Origin: CAVSMC01 sp963728935
GTDB lineage: Bacteria > Pseudomonadota > Gammaproteobacteria > Burkholderiales > Casimicrobiaceae
Direction: 5' to 3'
NCBI GenBank assembly: GCA_963728935.1
Contig: CAVSMC010000008.1
Location: 62,001 to 126,000 of the forward strand
Length of the DNA: 64,000 nucleotides
The position numbers and the translations under genes were made by a program. Under the pieces are notes generated by a model. It did no database searches, was not told the origin of the DNA, and saw nothing but the letters and a program-made list of their open reading frames with translations. Positions 1 to 8,748 of this stretch are shown here, in pieces. Every line of letters starts with the position of its first letter. Position 1 is the stretch's first letter.

Positions 1-378
1 GGCGGGGTCGACGCCCGGCAGCGCGTATTGCGCGTACACGCGGCCGTCGAGCTTCTCCATCAGGTAGAACGGCGTGCCGATGATGTCGCGCTCGGTGTGA
101 TAGAGCACCATCCGCGGCACCGGCACATCGGTCGCGGCGAGCGCGCCCATCACGCGATATTCGCGGTCGATCGCGTGAGCGGACGGCAGCAGCTCGCCGG
201 GCGGCTGCTTGCGCAGCACGAGCGCGCGATTGTCGAAGTCGATGAAGAACGTCGGATTCGATTGGCCGCCGGCAATCGGCACCGCGCGCATCGGCCCTTC
301 GACGCCGGGCAGTGCGCCGCGCAGGAACGCTTCGAGCAGCGGCAGCGAAGACGGCGCGCCGAAACCAGGCGTCGCCAT
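1..378 (-). CDS. Phosphotransferase-fold protein (ACAD10/11 N-terminal-like), partial
   Basis: The C-terminal part lies beyond the left edge; only the first 126 codons are present. The translation begins MATPGFG and shows a glycine-rich nucleotide loop (GGQSN, about residues 37-41), a downstream VLRKQP segment with the likely ATP-binding lysine, and REYRVM. This is the N-lobe of the aminoglycoside phosphotransferase/choline-kinase fold. In animals such a domain is fused to an acyl-CoA dehydrogenase in ACAD10/11; here it is a separate gene directly after an ACAD of that type. The ATG overlaps the stop of the ACAD gene by one base (TGATG), indicating translational coupling. A role in activating a 4-hydroxyacyl-CoA is inferred from the animal homologues. 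Confidence 0.8.
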   Translation of the reverse strand, partial: MATPGFGAPSSLPLLEAFLRGALPGVEGPMRAVPIAGGQSNPTFFIDFDNRALVLRKQPPGELLPSAHAIDREYRVMGALAATDVPVPRMVLYHTERDIIGTPFYLMEKLDGRVYAQYALPGVDPA

Positions 379-1601
379 CAACGGCGCCGCGGCAAGTCGA
401 GGTGATTCCAATCCCAGAACGCGTCCGGTGCGTCGAACAGCGCCTTCGCGATCACCATCTTGTGCACCTCGGACGCGCCGTCGACCAACCGCGCCTGGCG
501 CGCGTAGCGATAGATCCACTCGAGCGGCGTGTCTTTCGAGTAGCCGCGCGCGCCGTTGAGCTGCAGCGCAGTGTCGACTGCCTTGTGCAGCGCGTCGGCG
601 ACCTGGACTTTCGCGATCGACACTTCGTGCCGCGCGACTGCGCCCTGGTCGAGCTTGTACGCCGCATGCATCGTCAACAACCGCCCGATGCGAAGCTGCA
701 TCGCCGCTTCGCCGAGCATCAGCTGCACCGACTCCTTGTCGGCAAGCAGCGTGTCGCCGTGCTTTCGCTGCGCGATGTACTCGGACGCGACCTCGAGGCT
801 CTTACGTGCGAGGCCGAGCCAGCGCATGCAATGCGTGAGGCGGGCCGTGCCGAGGCGGATCTGCGCGACCTTCAGTCCGTCGCCGACGCCGAGCAGCCGG
901 GCGTCGTCCGGGATCTCGAGGCCGTCGATGCGAAGCTCGCAATGACCGCCGTGCTCCTCGGGTCCCATGATCGGGATGCGGCGCGCGATTCGCCAGCCGG
1001 GTTGCTCGCGGTCGAACATGAACGCGGTAAGTCCTTTGCGCTTGTCATCGGAGGTCTTCGCGATCAGCAGGAAGTGCTGCGCGACTTCGCCGCCGGTGAT
1101 GAACCACTTGTGGCCATGAACGATCCACTTGTCGCCACGCCTTTGCGCGGTGGTGAGCATCATGCCGGGATCCGATCCGCTACCCGGATGCGGTTCGGTC
1201 ATCACGATCGCCGAACGCGCTTCGCCGTCGATGATCGGCTGCAGCCAGCGCTCCTTCTGCGCGGGGGTCGCGACCTTGTTCAACACGATCATGTTGCCGT
1301 CGTCGGGCGCTGCGCTGTTCATCACGACGGGACCGAACAGCGAGCGGTTCATCTCCTCGTAGCACGCCGCCATGCCGACGCAGTCGAGGCCGCCGCCGCC
1401 GCGCTCCTTCGGCATTTGCAGCGCCCACAGACCCTCGGCGCGTGCCGTCGCGCGAAGCTCCTGCAGCAGCGGCTCGCAGATGTTTTCGTGCGCGTCGAAC
1501 GTGGCGCGATCGGATTCGAGCGGAATCAGCCTTGCGTCGACGAAGCGGCGGATCCGCTGCTGCAATTCGACAACGTCGGGCGAAAGCGAGAAGTCCATCA
1601 T
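378..1601 (-). CDS. Acyl-CoA dehydrogenase, ACAD10/11-like
   Basis: A 407-residue FAD-dependent acyl-CoA dehydrogenase. The three ACAD regions are visible in order: helical N-terminus (residues 1-125), middle beta domain with the MTEPHPGSGSDP substrate/FAD segment, and a C-terminal helical domain ending in RQARLVDGASEVHK. The DGxxEVH segment is where ACADs carry their catalytic acid region and is typical of the ACAD10/11 group. A GAGG ribosome-binding site precedes the ATG-ATG start, and the second ATG could also serve. It sits between an SDR and a phosphotransferase-fold gene on the same strand, with only 4 bases to the SDR stop, so the three probably form one operon for fatty or hydroxy-acyl-CoA turnover. 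The substrate cannot be read from the sequence. Confidence 0.9.
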   Translation of the reverse strand: MMDFSLSPDVVELQQRIRRFVDARLIPLESDRATFDAHENICEPLLQELRATARAEGLWALQMPKERGGGGLDCVGMAACYEEMNRSLFGPVVMNSAAPDDGNMIVLNKVATPAQKERWLQPIIDGEARSAIVMTEPHPGSGSDPGMMLTTAQRRGDKWIVHGHKWFITGGEVAQHFLLIAKTSDDKRKGLTAFMFDREQPGWRIARRIPIMGPEEHGGHCELRIDGLEIPDDARLLGVGDGLKVAQIRLGTARLTHCMRWLGLARKSLEVASEYIAQRKHGDTLLADKESVQLMLGEAAMQLRIGRLLTMHAAYKLDQGAVARHEVSIAKVQVADALHKAVDTALQLNGARGYSKDTPLEWIYRYARQARLVDGASEVHKMVIAKALFDAPDAFWDWNHLDLPRRR

Positions 1602-1605
1602 GACC

Positions 1606-2367
1606 TCAGATCGAATTGATGCTGTGGCCGCCGTCGACGACGACGACGCTGCCCGTCATGTACGACGAGGCGTCGCTCGCCAACAGCAGAAGCGGCGCGG
1701 CGAGATCTTCGACGCGGCCGAGACGCCGCTGCGGAATGCGTTTGATCAGCGATTGTCCGGCGTCGGTCGCGAAGAAATCGCGGTTGATCGCCGTTTCGAC
1801 GTAGCCGGGCGCGATCGCGTTGACGCGGATCGAAAAGCGCGCGAGCTCGAGCGCCATTGCCTTGGTGAGCTGAATGAGCGCGGCCTTCGACGTCGCGTAC
1901 GGCGCGACCTGCGCGGCGACGCGCAAGCCGACGATCGACGCGACGTTGATGATGCTGCCCGCGCGCTTGTCGTCCCTCATCCGCTTCGCCACCGACTGCG
2001 CGACGCGAAACGCGCCGTCCAGATTGACGTCGAGGATCGCCGACCAGTCATCGTCGGTGAGATCGAGGAATGGCTTCGTCTGCGCGACGCCCGCGTTGTT
2101 GACGAGGACGTCGATCGGCCCGAGCGCGGCCGACGCTTCGTCGATTGCGCCCTCGACGCTCGCGCGCTCGCCGACGTCCATGCGCACGGCGCATACGCGA
2201 AAGCCGCGGCCCGTCATCGCGGCGGCGATCGACTTGCCTTCGTCGATGCGACGGCCGGCGATCGCGACCGCGGCGCCGGCGTCCGCGAGCGTGCGCGCGA
2301 AGTCGCGGCCGAGGCCGCTGAACGCGCCGGTGACCAGAGCGATCTTGCCGTCGAGACGAAGATCCAT
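1606..2367 (-). CDS. SDR family NAD(P)-dependent oxidoreductase
   Basis: A 253-residue classical short-chain dehydrogenase. It has the TGxxxGxG cofactor motif (TGAFSGLG, residues 13-20), NNAG in the middle, the catalytic Ser (NVAS) with YATSK, and a C-terminal YMTGSVVVVDGG strand common to FabG-like reductases. The reading frame extends 14 codons upstream, but the internal ATG beginning MDLRLDGKIALVTG is the normal family start and is chosen. It is the first gene of the minus-strand operon with the ACAD and phosphotransferase-fold genes. It probably oxidises a 3-hydroxyacyl-CoA or similar alcohol; the specific substrate is unknown. Confidence 0.88.
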   Translation of the reverse strand: MDLRLDGKIALVTGAFSGLGRDFARTLADAGAAVAIAGRRIDEGKSIAAAMTGRGFRVCAVRMDVGERASVEGAIDEASAALGPIDVLVNNAGVAQTKPFLDLTDDDWSAILDVNLDGAFRVAQSVAKRMRDDKRAGSIINVASIVGLRVAAQVAPYATSKAALIQLTKAMALELARFSIRVNAIAPGYVETAINRDFFATDAGQSLIKRIPQRRLGRVEDLAAPLLLLASDASSYMTGSVVVVDGGHSINSI

Positions 2368-2470
2368 CGATGAGCGTCGGCAAACGGGTTTCATTCGCGG
2401 CCGCGACAATCGGCCGCTCCGCTTGCACCGTCGCGATTATCGGTCTTCGGCCCGTCGCTGCGCAATTGAA

Positions 2471-2476
2471 TACAAT
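2471..2476 (+). promoter_or_regulatory. Candidate -10 element for serC-serA
   Basis: TACAAT lies 35 bases before the serC ATG in the gap between the divergent SDR gene and serC. It matches five of six bases of the sigma-70 -10 consensus. No good -35 hexamer is seen at normal spacing, so this is a weak prediction. Confidence 0.3.
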
Positions 2477-2510
2477 AACGCCTTTCGGCCCGCCTCTTTC
2501 GAAACCCACC

Positions 2511-3590
2511 ATGCGAATCTTCAATTTCAGCGCCGGTCCCGCGGTGCTGCCGGAGCCCGTGTTGCGACAGGCCGCGAGCGAGATGCTCGATTGGCACGGC
2601 AGCGGCATGTCGGTGATGGAAATGAGCCATCGCGGCAAGGAATTCATCTCGATCGCCGACAAGGCCGAGGCCGACCTCCGCTCGCTGCTCGCCGTGCCTT
2701 CGAACTACAAGGTGCTGTTCCTGCAAGGCGGCGCGATCGGCGAGAACGCGATCGTGCCGATGAATCTGCTCGCCGCATGCTCGGTAGCCGACTTCATCAA
2801 CACCGGCGAATGGTCGAAGAAGACGATCAAGGAGGCGAGGAAATACTGCACGGTCAACATCGCCGCGTCCTCCGAGGACGGTCATTTCACGTACGTTCCG
2901 GCGCGCGAGACGTGGAGGCTCTCCGAGAACGCCGCGTACGTGCACGTGTGCACGAACGAGACGATCGGAGGCGTCGAATACCAGTGGACGCCCGACACCG
3001 GCGATGTGCCGCTCGTCGCCGACATGTCGTCGCACATCCTGTCGCGCGTGATCGACGTGTCGAAGTTCGGCGTGATCTACGGCGGCGCGCAGAAGAACAT
3101 CGGTCCCGCCGGGCTCACGCTGGTCATCGTTCGCGACGATCTGCTCGACCGCGCGCTGCCGATCACGCCATCGGCGTTCAACTGGAAGGAGCAAGCGGCC
3201 GCCGATTCGATGCTGAACACGCCGGCGACGTATGCGATCTACATCGCCGGGCTCGTGTTCGAATGGCTGCAAGGGCAGGGCGGGCTCGCGGCGATCGAGC
3301 GCACCAACATCGCCAAGGCGAAGCTGCTGTACGACTACCTCGATCGCACCCAGTTCTATAGCAATCCGGTGCGCAAGCAGGACCGGTCGCGGATGAACGT
3401 GCCTTTCAGGCTGCACGACGAGTCGCTCGACGACGCGTTCCTCAAGGGCGCGAAGGAGCGCGGCATGGTTCAGCTCAAGGGCCATCGCTCGGTCGGCGGC
3501 ATGCGCGCATCGATCTACAACGCGATGCCGATCGAGGGCGTACGCACGCTCGTCGACTACATGCAGGAGTTCGAGCGGCGCCACGGTTAG
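2511..3590 (+). CDS. serC: Phosphoserine aminotransferase
   Basis: A 359-residue PLP enzyme converting 3-phosphohydroxypyruvate plus glutamate to phosphoserine and 2-oxoglutarate, the second step of serine synthesis; in E. coli it also acts in pyridoxine synthesis. The start is the ATG giving MRIFNFSAGPAVLPE, the universal SerC N-terminus; the longer upstream frame is rejected. The PLP lysine is K195 in GGAQKNIGPAG. C-terminal residues GHRSVGGMRASIYNAMP match the family phosphate-binding region. It is followed after 5 bases by a serA-type gene, so the two first steps of serine synthesis are co-transcribed. Confidence 0.97.
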   Translation: MRIFNFSAGPAVLPEPVLRQAASEMLDWHGSGMSVMEMSHRGKEFISIADKAEADLRSLLAVPSNYKVLFLQGGAIGENAIVPMNLLAACSVADFINTGEWSKKTIKEARKYCTVNIAASSEDGHFTYVPARETWRLSENAAYVHVCTNETIGGVEYQWTPDTGDVPLVADMSSHILSRVIDVSKFGVIYGGAQKNIGPAGLTLVIVRDDLLDRALPITPSAFNWKEQAAADSMLNTPATYAIYIAGLVFEWLQGQGGLAAIERTNIAKAKLLYDYLDRTQFYSNPVRKQDRSRMNVPFRLHDESLDDAFLKGAKERGMVQLKGHRSVGGMRASIYNAMPIEGVRTLVDYMQEFERRHG

Positions 3591-3595
3591 CGATC

Positions 3596-4777
3596 ATGAC
3601 GCACTATCAAATCCTGGTCTTCAATCAGATCTCGAGTCACGGTCTGCACCGTTTTCCGTCGACGCGCTATTCGGTCGCCAAGAGCGCCGAGCATCCGGAC
3701 GCGATCCTGCTGCGCTCGCACGACTTGCATGCGACGCCTATCGCGGCGAGCGTGAAGGCGATCGGCCGCGCCGGCGCAGGTACTAACAACATCCCCGTTG
3801 CCGACATGTCGAAGCGCGGCGTACCGGTGTTCAACGCGCCGGGGGCCAACGCCAACGCGGTGAAGGAGCTCGTGTTCGCGGCGATGTTGATGGCGGCGCG
3901 AAATCTCGTTCCGGCGCTGCGCTACGTCGGCGGGCTCGACCCTCAAGCATCCGACCTCGAGCGTCGCGTCGAGGACGGAAAGCGGCAGTTCGCCGGCGTC
4001 GAGTTGCCCAATCGCACGCTGGGGATCGTCGGGCTCGGCGCGATCGGCAGCCTTGTCGCCGACACCGCGCTCAAGCTCGGCATGAAAGTCGTCGGCTTCG
4101 ACCCGGAGATCACGGTCGACGCGGCGTGGCGGTTGCCCTCGAGCGTGCGCAAAGCGAACTCGATCGAAGAGGTGTTGAAGCACTCCGACTTCGTCACGCT
4201 GCACGTGCCGCTGAACGGGACGACGCGAAACCTGATCGACGAGCGGCGCGTGGCGGCAATGAAACCGGGCGCCGTGCTGCTCAATTTCGCGCGCGACGCG
4301 ATCGTCGACGACACCGCGGTTGTCGCCGCGTTGCGCGCGCACAGGCTCAAGGCTTATCTTTGCGACTTCCCGAGCGGTGCGTTGATAGGCGAGCCGGGCG
4401 TGATCGCGCTTCCGCATCTCGGCGCGTCGACCGAGGAAGCCGAGGAAAACTCCGCCGTCATGGTCGTCGACGAGCTGCGCGAGTTCCTCGAGCACGGCAC
4501 GATCGCCAATGCGGTCAATTTTCCGAACGTCGACATGCCGCGCGAATCGCCATGGCGCGTCGCGATCGCCAATGCGAACGTGCCCAACATGGTCGGTCAG
4601 ATCTCGACGACGATGGCAAAGGGCGGCCTGAACATCCACAACATGCTGAACAAGTCGCGCGGCGAGATGGCGTATACGCTGGTCGACGTCGACAGTCCGA
4701 TCGACGAGCGCGTGGTCCGCCTGCTCGCCGCGATCGACGGTGTGTTGTCGGTGCGCTCGATTCCGGCGGAAGGCTGA
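3596..4777 (+). CDS. serA: D-3-phosphoglycerate dehydrogenase
   Basis: A 393-residue NAD-dependent dehydrogenase making 3-phosphohydroxypyruvate, the substrate of the SerC encoded just upstream. The N-terminal part includes GRAGAGTNNIP, the Rossmann motif GLGAIG is at residues 146-151, and the catalytic Arg/Glu/His run is visible as NFARD, IGEPGV and LPHLGAST. The last about 75 residues (NMVGQIST to VLSVRSIP) form an ACT domain, the usual serine-sensing regulatory module. It lacks the long intervening domain of the type 1 enzyme, so it is of the shorter ACT-containing class. Five bases separate it from serC. Confidence 0.95.
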   Translation: MTHYQILVFNQISSHGLHRFPSTRYSVAKSAEHPDAILLRSHDLHATPIAASVKAIGRAGAGTNNIPVADMSKRGVPVFNAPGANANAVKELVFAAMLMAARNLVPALRYVGGLDPQASDLERRVEDGKRQFAGVELPNRTLGIVGLGAIGSLVADTALKLGMKVVGFDPEITVDAAWRLPSSVRKANSIEEVLKHSDFVTLHVPLNGTTRNLIDERRVAAMKPGAVLLNFARDAIVDDTAVVAALRAHRLKAYLCDFPSGALIGEPGVIALPHLGASTEEAEENSAVMVVDELREFLEHGTIANAVNFPNVDMPRESPWRVAIANANVPNMVGQISTTMAKGGLNIHNMLNKSRGEMAYTLVDVDSPIDERVVRLLAAIDGVLSVRSIPAEG

Positions 4778-4886
4778 TTGGTCGGCGGATCACCCCGGCC
4801 GCCGCCGCTCGCGGGGAGAGGGAATGCTCAGCGTCGGAGTCAGCGAACGCCCTCTCGAGCTGAGCGGCAGAGGGTTGGGGTGAGGG
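4778..4886. repeat. Intergenic palindromic repeat, possible bidirectional terminator
   Basis: This 109-base gap between convergent serA and the dodecin gene is built of short inverted segments: a GCTCGCGGGGAGAGGG stretch followed by a hairpin with arms CCCTCT (4850-4855) and AGAGGG (4869-4874), then GTTGGGGTGAGGG. Such C/T-rich inverted modules are common between genes in Burkholderiales. No T-run follows, so any terminator role is inferred from position between converging genes. Confidence 0.5.
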
Positions 4887-5093
4887 CTACTCCAACCGGA
4901 ATCCGACTTTGAGCGTCACCTGGTAGTGCGCGACTTTGCCGTCGGTGATATGACCGCGGATTTCGCTCACTTCGAACCAGTCGAGATGCTTCAACGTTTG
5001 CGACGCGCGCTCGATCGCGTTTTTTATCGCGGTATCGACGCCCTGCGGCGACGAGCCGACTATTTCGACCAGCTTGTACGTGTGCTCGGACAT
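4887..5093 (-). CDS. Dodecin family flavin-binding protein
   Basis: A 68-residue protein with the typical dodecin pattern: MSEHTYKLVEIVGSS, then VDTAIKNAIERASQTLKHLDWFEVSEIRGHI and a terminal strand YQVTLKVGFRLE. Dodecins form hollow dodecamers that bind flavin pairs, with a tryptophan stacking on the isoalloxazine; the W in LDWFEV is at that place. The likely role is storage or buffering of free flavin. It is monocistronic or weakly linked to egtD (76 bases away on the same strand). Confidence 0.93.
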   Translation of the reverse strand: MSEHTYKLVEIVGSSPQGVDTAIKNAIERASQTLKHLDWFEVSEIRGHITDGKVAHYQVTLKVGFRLE

Positions 5094-5169
5094 CGCGGCC
5101 TCCTCGCGGGTGGAGGCGCCAGTATAGTGGCTGACGTTCGCAGCGACGAGAGGAACGAAGCCCGCCGGG

Positions 5170-6138
5170 TCATTCCGCGATCAGCAGGCTCTCGGCAAAC
5201 GTCCATTCGGTGTCGATCCACTGGGCGTCGCAGCGCATTCCCGCTTCGCGCGCCATGCGGCGCACGTCGCCGGTCATGAACTTGTGGCAACTTTCGGTCC
5301 ACAGCGTCTCGCCGGCGGCGATGTCGACGGTGAGACGCGCACGGCGCACGTGCACCGTTTGCGCCGAGCGTGCCCGAAGGTGCATCTCGATCGCGCGTGC
5401 CTGAACGTTGAAGCGGACGACGTGCTCGAATGCGGCGAGCGCGAAGTCGGCATCGAGCTCGCGGTTGATCCGCACGAGCAGATTGCGGTTGAACGCGGCC
5501 GTCACGCCGGCAGCGTCGTCGTAGGCGGCAATGAGCTGCGGAATCGGTTTTTCGAGATCGGTGCCGAGGAGCAGTGCATCGCCCGGAAGCAGCATGCGTC
5601 GTATGTCGCGCAGGAAGCGCGTCGCGGCAAGGCGGCGAAAGTTGCCGATCGTGCTGCCGAGGAACAGCACGAGCAACGGCGTCGAGCGCGCCCGCGCGCC
5701 TGTGACGTGCGCGAGGCCATCGAGGTATTCGCGCTCGCATCCGACGACTGCGACGCGGTCGATGTCCGCGAGCTCGCGGCGGCACAGCATCAGCGCCATT
5801 GGTGAGATCTCGATCGGGTAGTAAGTCGTCGGCGAACGCGCGCCCATCGCCTCCAGAATCCAGCGCGTCTTGCGTCCGCTGCCGCTGCCGAGCTCCGCGA
5901 CGATCGTGCCCTTCGCGAGCCGCTGCGCGATATCGGCGGCGTTGGCGCGCAGGATTCGCTCCTCGGCGCGCGTAAGCCCGTATTCGGGCAGCTCGGTGAT
6001 CGCTTCGAACAGCGCCGATCCAACGGCATCGTAGAGATATTTCGACGGCAGCTCTTTCTGCACGCGATGCGTCAGCCCGGCGCGAACGTCGGCGGCGAAC
6101 TGATCGGAAGAAACGGGGAGGAGCGCCGGGCGGGGCAT
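5170..6138 (-). CDS. egtD: L-histidine N-alpha-methyltransferase (ergothioneine synthesis)
   Basis: A 322-residue SAM-dependent methyltransferase of the EgtD/DUF2260 family that trimethylates histidine to hercynine. Visible are the N-terminal PSKYLYDAVGSALFEAITELPEYGLTRAEE signature, the SAM loop AELGSGSGRKTR, and FLGSTIGNF. Family length is about 320 residues. The frame is open much further upstream inside egtB, but the ATG at 6138 gives the conserved N-terminus. It lies 14 bases downstream of egtB in the same orientation, so the first and the C-S bond-forming steps of ergothioneine synthesis are co-transcribed. Confidence 0.95.
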   Translation of the reverse strand: MPRPALLPVSSDQFAADVRAGLTHRVQKELPSKYLYDAVGSALFEAITELPEYGLTRAEERILRANAADIAQRLAKGTIVAELGSGSGRKTRWILEAMGARSPTTYYPIEISPMALMLCRRELADIDRVAVVGCEREYLDGLAHVTGARARSTPLLVLFLGSTIGNFRRLAATRFLRDIRRMLLPGDALLLGTDLEKPIPQLIAAYDDAAGVTAAFNRNLLVRINRELDADFALAAFEHVVRFNVQARAIEMHLRARSAQTVHVRRARLTVDIAAGETLWTESCHKFMTGDVRRMAREAGMRCDAQWIDTEWTFAESLLIAE

Positions 6139-6152
6139 GTTGAATCGCTCGA

Positions 6153-7484
6153 TCAGCGGCTCACGCAGCGAAAGCCGGCGTAGGCATACGGATAGTGCGG
6201 CTGGAACCAGTTGCGAAACGACGGGCGCGCGATGCATGCCGCCGTCCTCGCCGATGCGCCTTTGAGCACGAAATGCCGCCCGTCGAAGAAGTCGGCCGAA
6301 TAGCCGCGGTAATGCGGCGACGCGCGGAAGCCCGGCAGTGGCTCGAAGACGCTCGCCGTCCATTCCCATCCGTTGCCGAACAGACCGACGACGCCAAACG
6401 CGCTCACGTCGTGGTCGCTCGCGTGGACGGACACGGGGTCGAAGCGGCGGAAATCGAAGTTGCCGCCGTTGCGTTCGACGTCGGCGCGCTTCGATCCGGT
6501 GGCGGCGCGCTGCCATTGCGCTTCGGTCGGCAACGCTTTGCCCGCCCACGCCGCATACGCGCTCGCCTCGGCGTGGCTCACATAGACCGGCCAATCGCCA
6601 GGTAGCGGCCGCTGTTCGAACATGCCGCGCCAACGCCAGGCATCGCGCCCGCGTATCCAGAATAGCGGGTGCTCGATCCCGTTCGCGGCTTTCCACCGCC
6701 AATCGGCGTCGGACCAATGAGCGCGCTCGTCGTAACCGCCGGCTTCGACGAAACGCAGGAACTGCGCGTTGGTGACCATATGGCGGTCGATCGCGAATGC
6801 GGGAACGTCGATGCGCTTCGCGTCGAATTCATTGTCCCAGCCGAACGCGTCGTCGCGTCGGCGGCCGAGCGTCGCCGTGCCCGCCGAAACGTCGACCATC
6901 GATTCGACGAATGGAGCGCGCGCGTCGACGTCGGGTTGCGACTGCCGGTGCTTGCGGTCGAGCGGCAATCGATGCAGCAGATACGCGAGCGTCTCCGCGT
7001 GCATCAGTCGGTGCTCGATCGCCATGTTCATCAACACGGCGGGGTCATCGTCATCGGCGGCGTCGAGCGCCGCGCCGATTCGCGTCGAGACGCGGTCGAG
7101 CCCATGATCGATCGTCTCGCGCAGCCGGTCGCCATAGCGAGCGATCTCGTCGATCCGCGGCCAGTCGCTCGGCTGGTCCGACGGCAACGCGGTGCCCACC
7201 GGATCGATACCGAACGCGAACAGCCGGTCGAGATCGGGCGCGAACGACTTCGCGCCGAGCAGCGGCTCGCGCAGCAGATTCCAGTCGAACGCTTCGACGT
7301 GGCCGCGATAGAAGGCGAGCCGGTGGCGCTCGGCGATCGGCCGCTCGTACAAGGCGTCGGCCCGAACGATCGCAAACAGACGGTCGGTCTGCCGTCTCGC
7401 GTCATCGAGGCGCGCGCGGAGCTGCGCCGCGACCTGGTGCGGTACGGCTTGCGATCGGATCGTCGTACAAGTCGCGGATTGCAT
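6153..7484 (-). CDS. egtB: Ergothioneine biosynthesis sulfoxide synthase
   Basis: A 443-residue iron enzyme joining hercynine to a thiol (gamma-glutamylcysteine or cysteine) using oxygen. The N-terminal half is a DinB-like four-helix domain carrying the iron ligands: an early His in YRGHVEAFDWN and the HxxxH pair in EHRLMHAE. The C-terminal half (from about residue 200) is a formylglycine-generating-enzyme-like lectin fold, ending GLFGNGWEWTASVFEPLPGF and PYAYAGFRCVSR. No egtC or egtE is seen nearby, as is common where the pathway is reduced to egtB and egtD. No strong ribosome-binding site precedes the chosen ATG, so the exact start is uncertain by a few codons. Confidence 0.93.
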   Translation of the reverse strand: MQSATCTTIRSQAVPHQVAAQLRARLDDARRQTDRLFAIVRADALYERPIAERHRLAFYRGHVEAFDWNLLREPLLGAKSFAPDLDRLFAFGIDPVGTALPSDQPSDWPRIDEIARYGDRLRETIDHGLDRVSTRIGAALDAADDDDPAVLMNMAIEHRLMHAETLAYLLHRLPLDRKHRQSQPDVDARAPFVESMVDVSAGTATLGRRRDDAFGWDNEFDAKRIDVPAFAIDRHMVTNAQFLRFVEAGGYDERAHWSDADWRWKAANGIEHPLFWIRGRDAWRWRGMFEQRPLPGDWPVYVSHAEASAYAAWAGKALPTEAQWQRAATGSKRADVERNGGNFDFRRFDPVSVHASDHDVSAFGVVGLFGNGWEWTASVFEPLPGFRASPHYRGYSADFFDGRHFVLKGASARTAACIARPSFRNWFQPHYPYAYAGFRCVSR

Positions 7485-7604
7485 GACCGGACGATGGAAA
7501 AACTTTCAAACCCCGGCGCATCGCGCGGAAGTCCAATTGGAATCGGATACGCGTGTCGAGTTCCCGCGTGTTCGATCGATCTTGCGCGCGTGGCGCGCGG
7601 GCTG

Positions 7605-8534
7605 CTAGACGAAGCGAACGAGCACGGCGCCTGATGCGAGCAGCGCTCCGAACAGGGCTTCGAGCTTGACCGTGCGGAAGAGCACGCCGGTCTGCGCATG
7701 CCCGGGCGGCGTCGCGAGGAAGTCGCGCCAAACACGCCACGCGCGCGGCAGCGCCACCAACGGAATTGCGTACATGGACGAATGCGCGGCGACCGCCATC
7801 GCGATGACGAGCGCGAACGGCGCGAACAGCAACGTGGCGACCAATGTTCGCGCGGCCGCTCCGCCGAAGACGACCGGAAACGTGCGTCGGCCGGTGGTCG
7901 CGTCGTGCGCAGCGTCGCGATAGTTGCCGACGGCGAGCACGGCGGCGGCGTGCGTGCCGATCGCAATGCCGGCAAGCCACGCGAGCAGCGGGACTTCGCC
8001 AGACTGCACGTAAACGGTGCCGCAGACCGCCATCAAGCCGAAGAACAGGAACACCGTCGCTTCGCCGAGCGGCGTGTAGGCAATCGGACGCGGTCCGCCC
8101 ATGTACGCGTACGCCGCTCCGACCGACGCGATCGTTATCGCGATCACCGGCCAGCCGCGATAGACGACGAGGGGCGCTGCCACGAGCGCGGCGAGGATCA
8201 GCATGGCGATGATCGAACCGTTGACGGCGCTCACCGTCAGCCATCCGTTTGCCGTTGCGCGCGGCAATCCCGTGCGCGTTCCTGTCTCGCCGCCACGCAC
8301 GGTATAGCCGACGTCGTTCTGCAGATTCGTGATCGCTTGTGCGATGACCGCGCCGGCGAGCGCGAGCAGTGCGACACCGGCGTGAAACGCGTCCAGCGCC
8401 GACCACGCGATCGCGGTGCCGACGACAACCGGAATGATTGCAATCGGAAACGACTGCGGGCGCAGCGCCATCTTCCACGCGGCGATCGAGCCGGGTCGAA
8501 TGGGGGGCAAGGCAAGTGGTTGCGAAGCGGACAT
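7605..8534 (-). CDS. UbiA/MenA-family prenyltransferase
   Basis: A polytopic membrane protein of 309 residues from the ATG at 8534 (a GTG nine codons upstream is an alternative). Eight or nine hydrophobic segments are visible. The first prenyl-diphosphate motif reads NLQNDVGYTVRGG and the second VGNYRDAAHDATTGRRT, with FPVVFG following. The arrangement resembles MenA, which prenylates 1,4-dihydroxy-2-naphthoate for menaquinone. The third acidic position of the first motif is Tyr where MenA normally has Asp, so the acceptor may differ. No other men genes are in the window. It stands alone after its own promoter. Confidence 0.75.
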   Translation of the reverse strand: MSASQPLALPPIRPGSIAAWKMALRPQSFPIAIIPVVVGTAIAWSALDAFHAGVALLALAGAVIAQAITNLQNDVGYTVRGGETGTRTGLPRATANGWLTVSAVNGSIIAMLILAALVAAPLVVYRGWPVIAITIASVGAAYAYMGGPRPIAYTPLGEATVFLFFGLMAVCGTVYVQSGEVPLLAWLAGIAIGTHAAAVLAVGNYRDAAHDATTGRRTFPVVFGGAAARTLVATLLFAPFALVIAMAVAAHSSMYAIPLVALPRAWRVWRDFLATPPGHAQTGVLFRTVKLEALFGALLASGAVLVRFV

Positions 8535-8583
8535 GCGATTTTCGTGACGCCGGAGCCGCACGCGTCGCGCGGCGACCTGTTGA

Positions 8584-8612
8584 TTATAGGGGAACCCCGG
8601 TAAATTGTTCCG
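8584..8612 (-). promoter_or_regulatory. Promoter of the UbiA/MenA-like gene
   Basis: On the minus strand a perfect TATAAT is at 8589-8584. About 17 bases upstream is GGAACA (8612-8607), a weak -35. Transcription would begin near 8577, leaving a leader of about 43 bases before the ATG at 8534, which favours that ATG over the GTG at 8561. The -10 also lies beside a short GGGGAACCCC palindrome (8590-8599). Confidence 0.5.
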
Positions 8613-8748
8613 GTTGTCCGGGTGATGTTGGCACGCGGATGCGGGACGTCGCGCTCGATGCGGATGGATACACCGCGGCGCGACCTGCGGAGTTATCCTG
8701 ACGATCGCTGCTGCGTGGACTGATCTTCAACCGAGCGAGGTATCTGCC

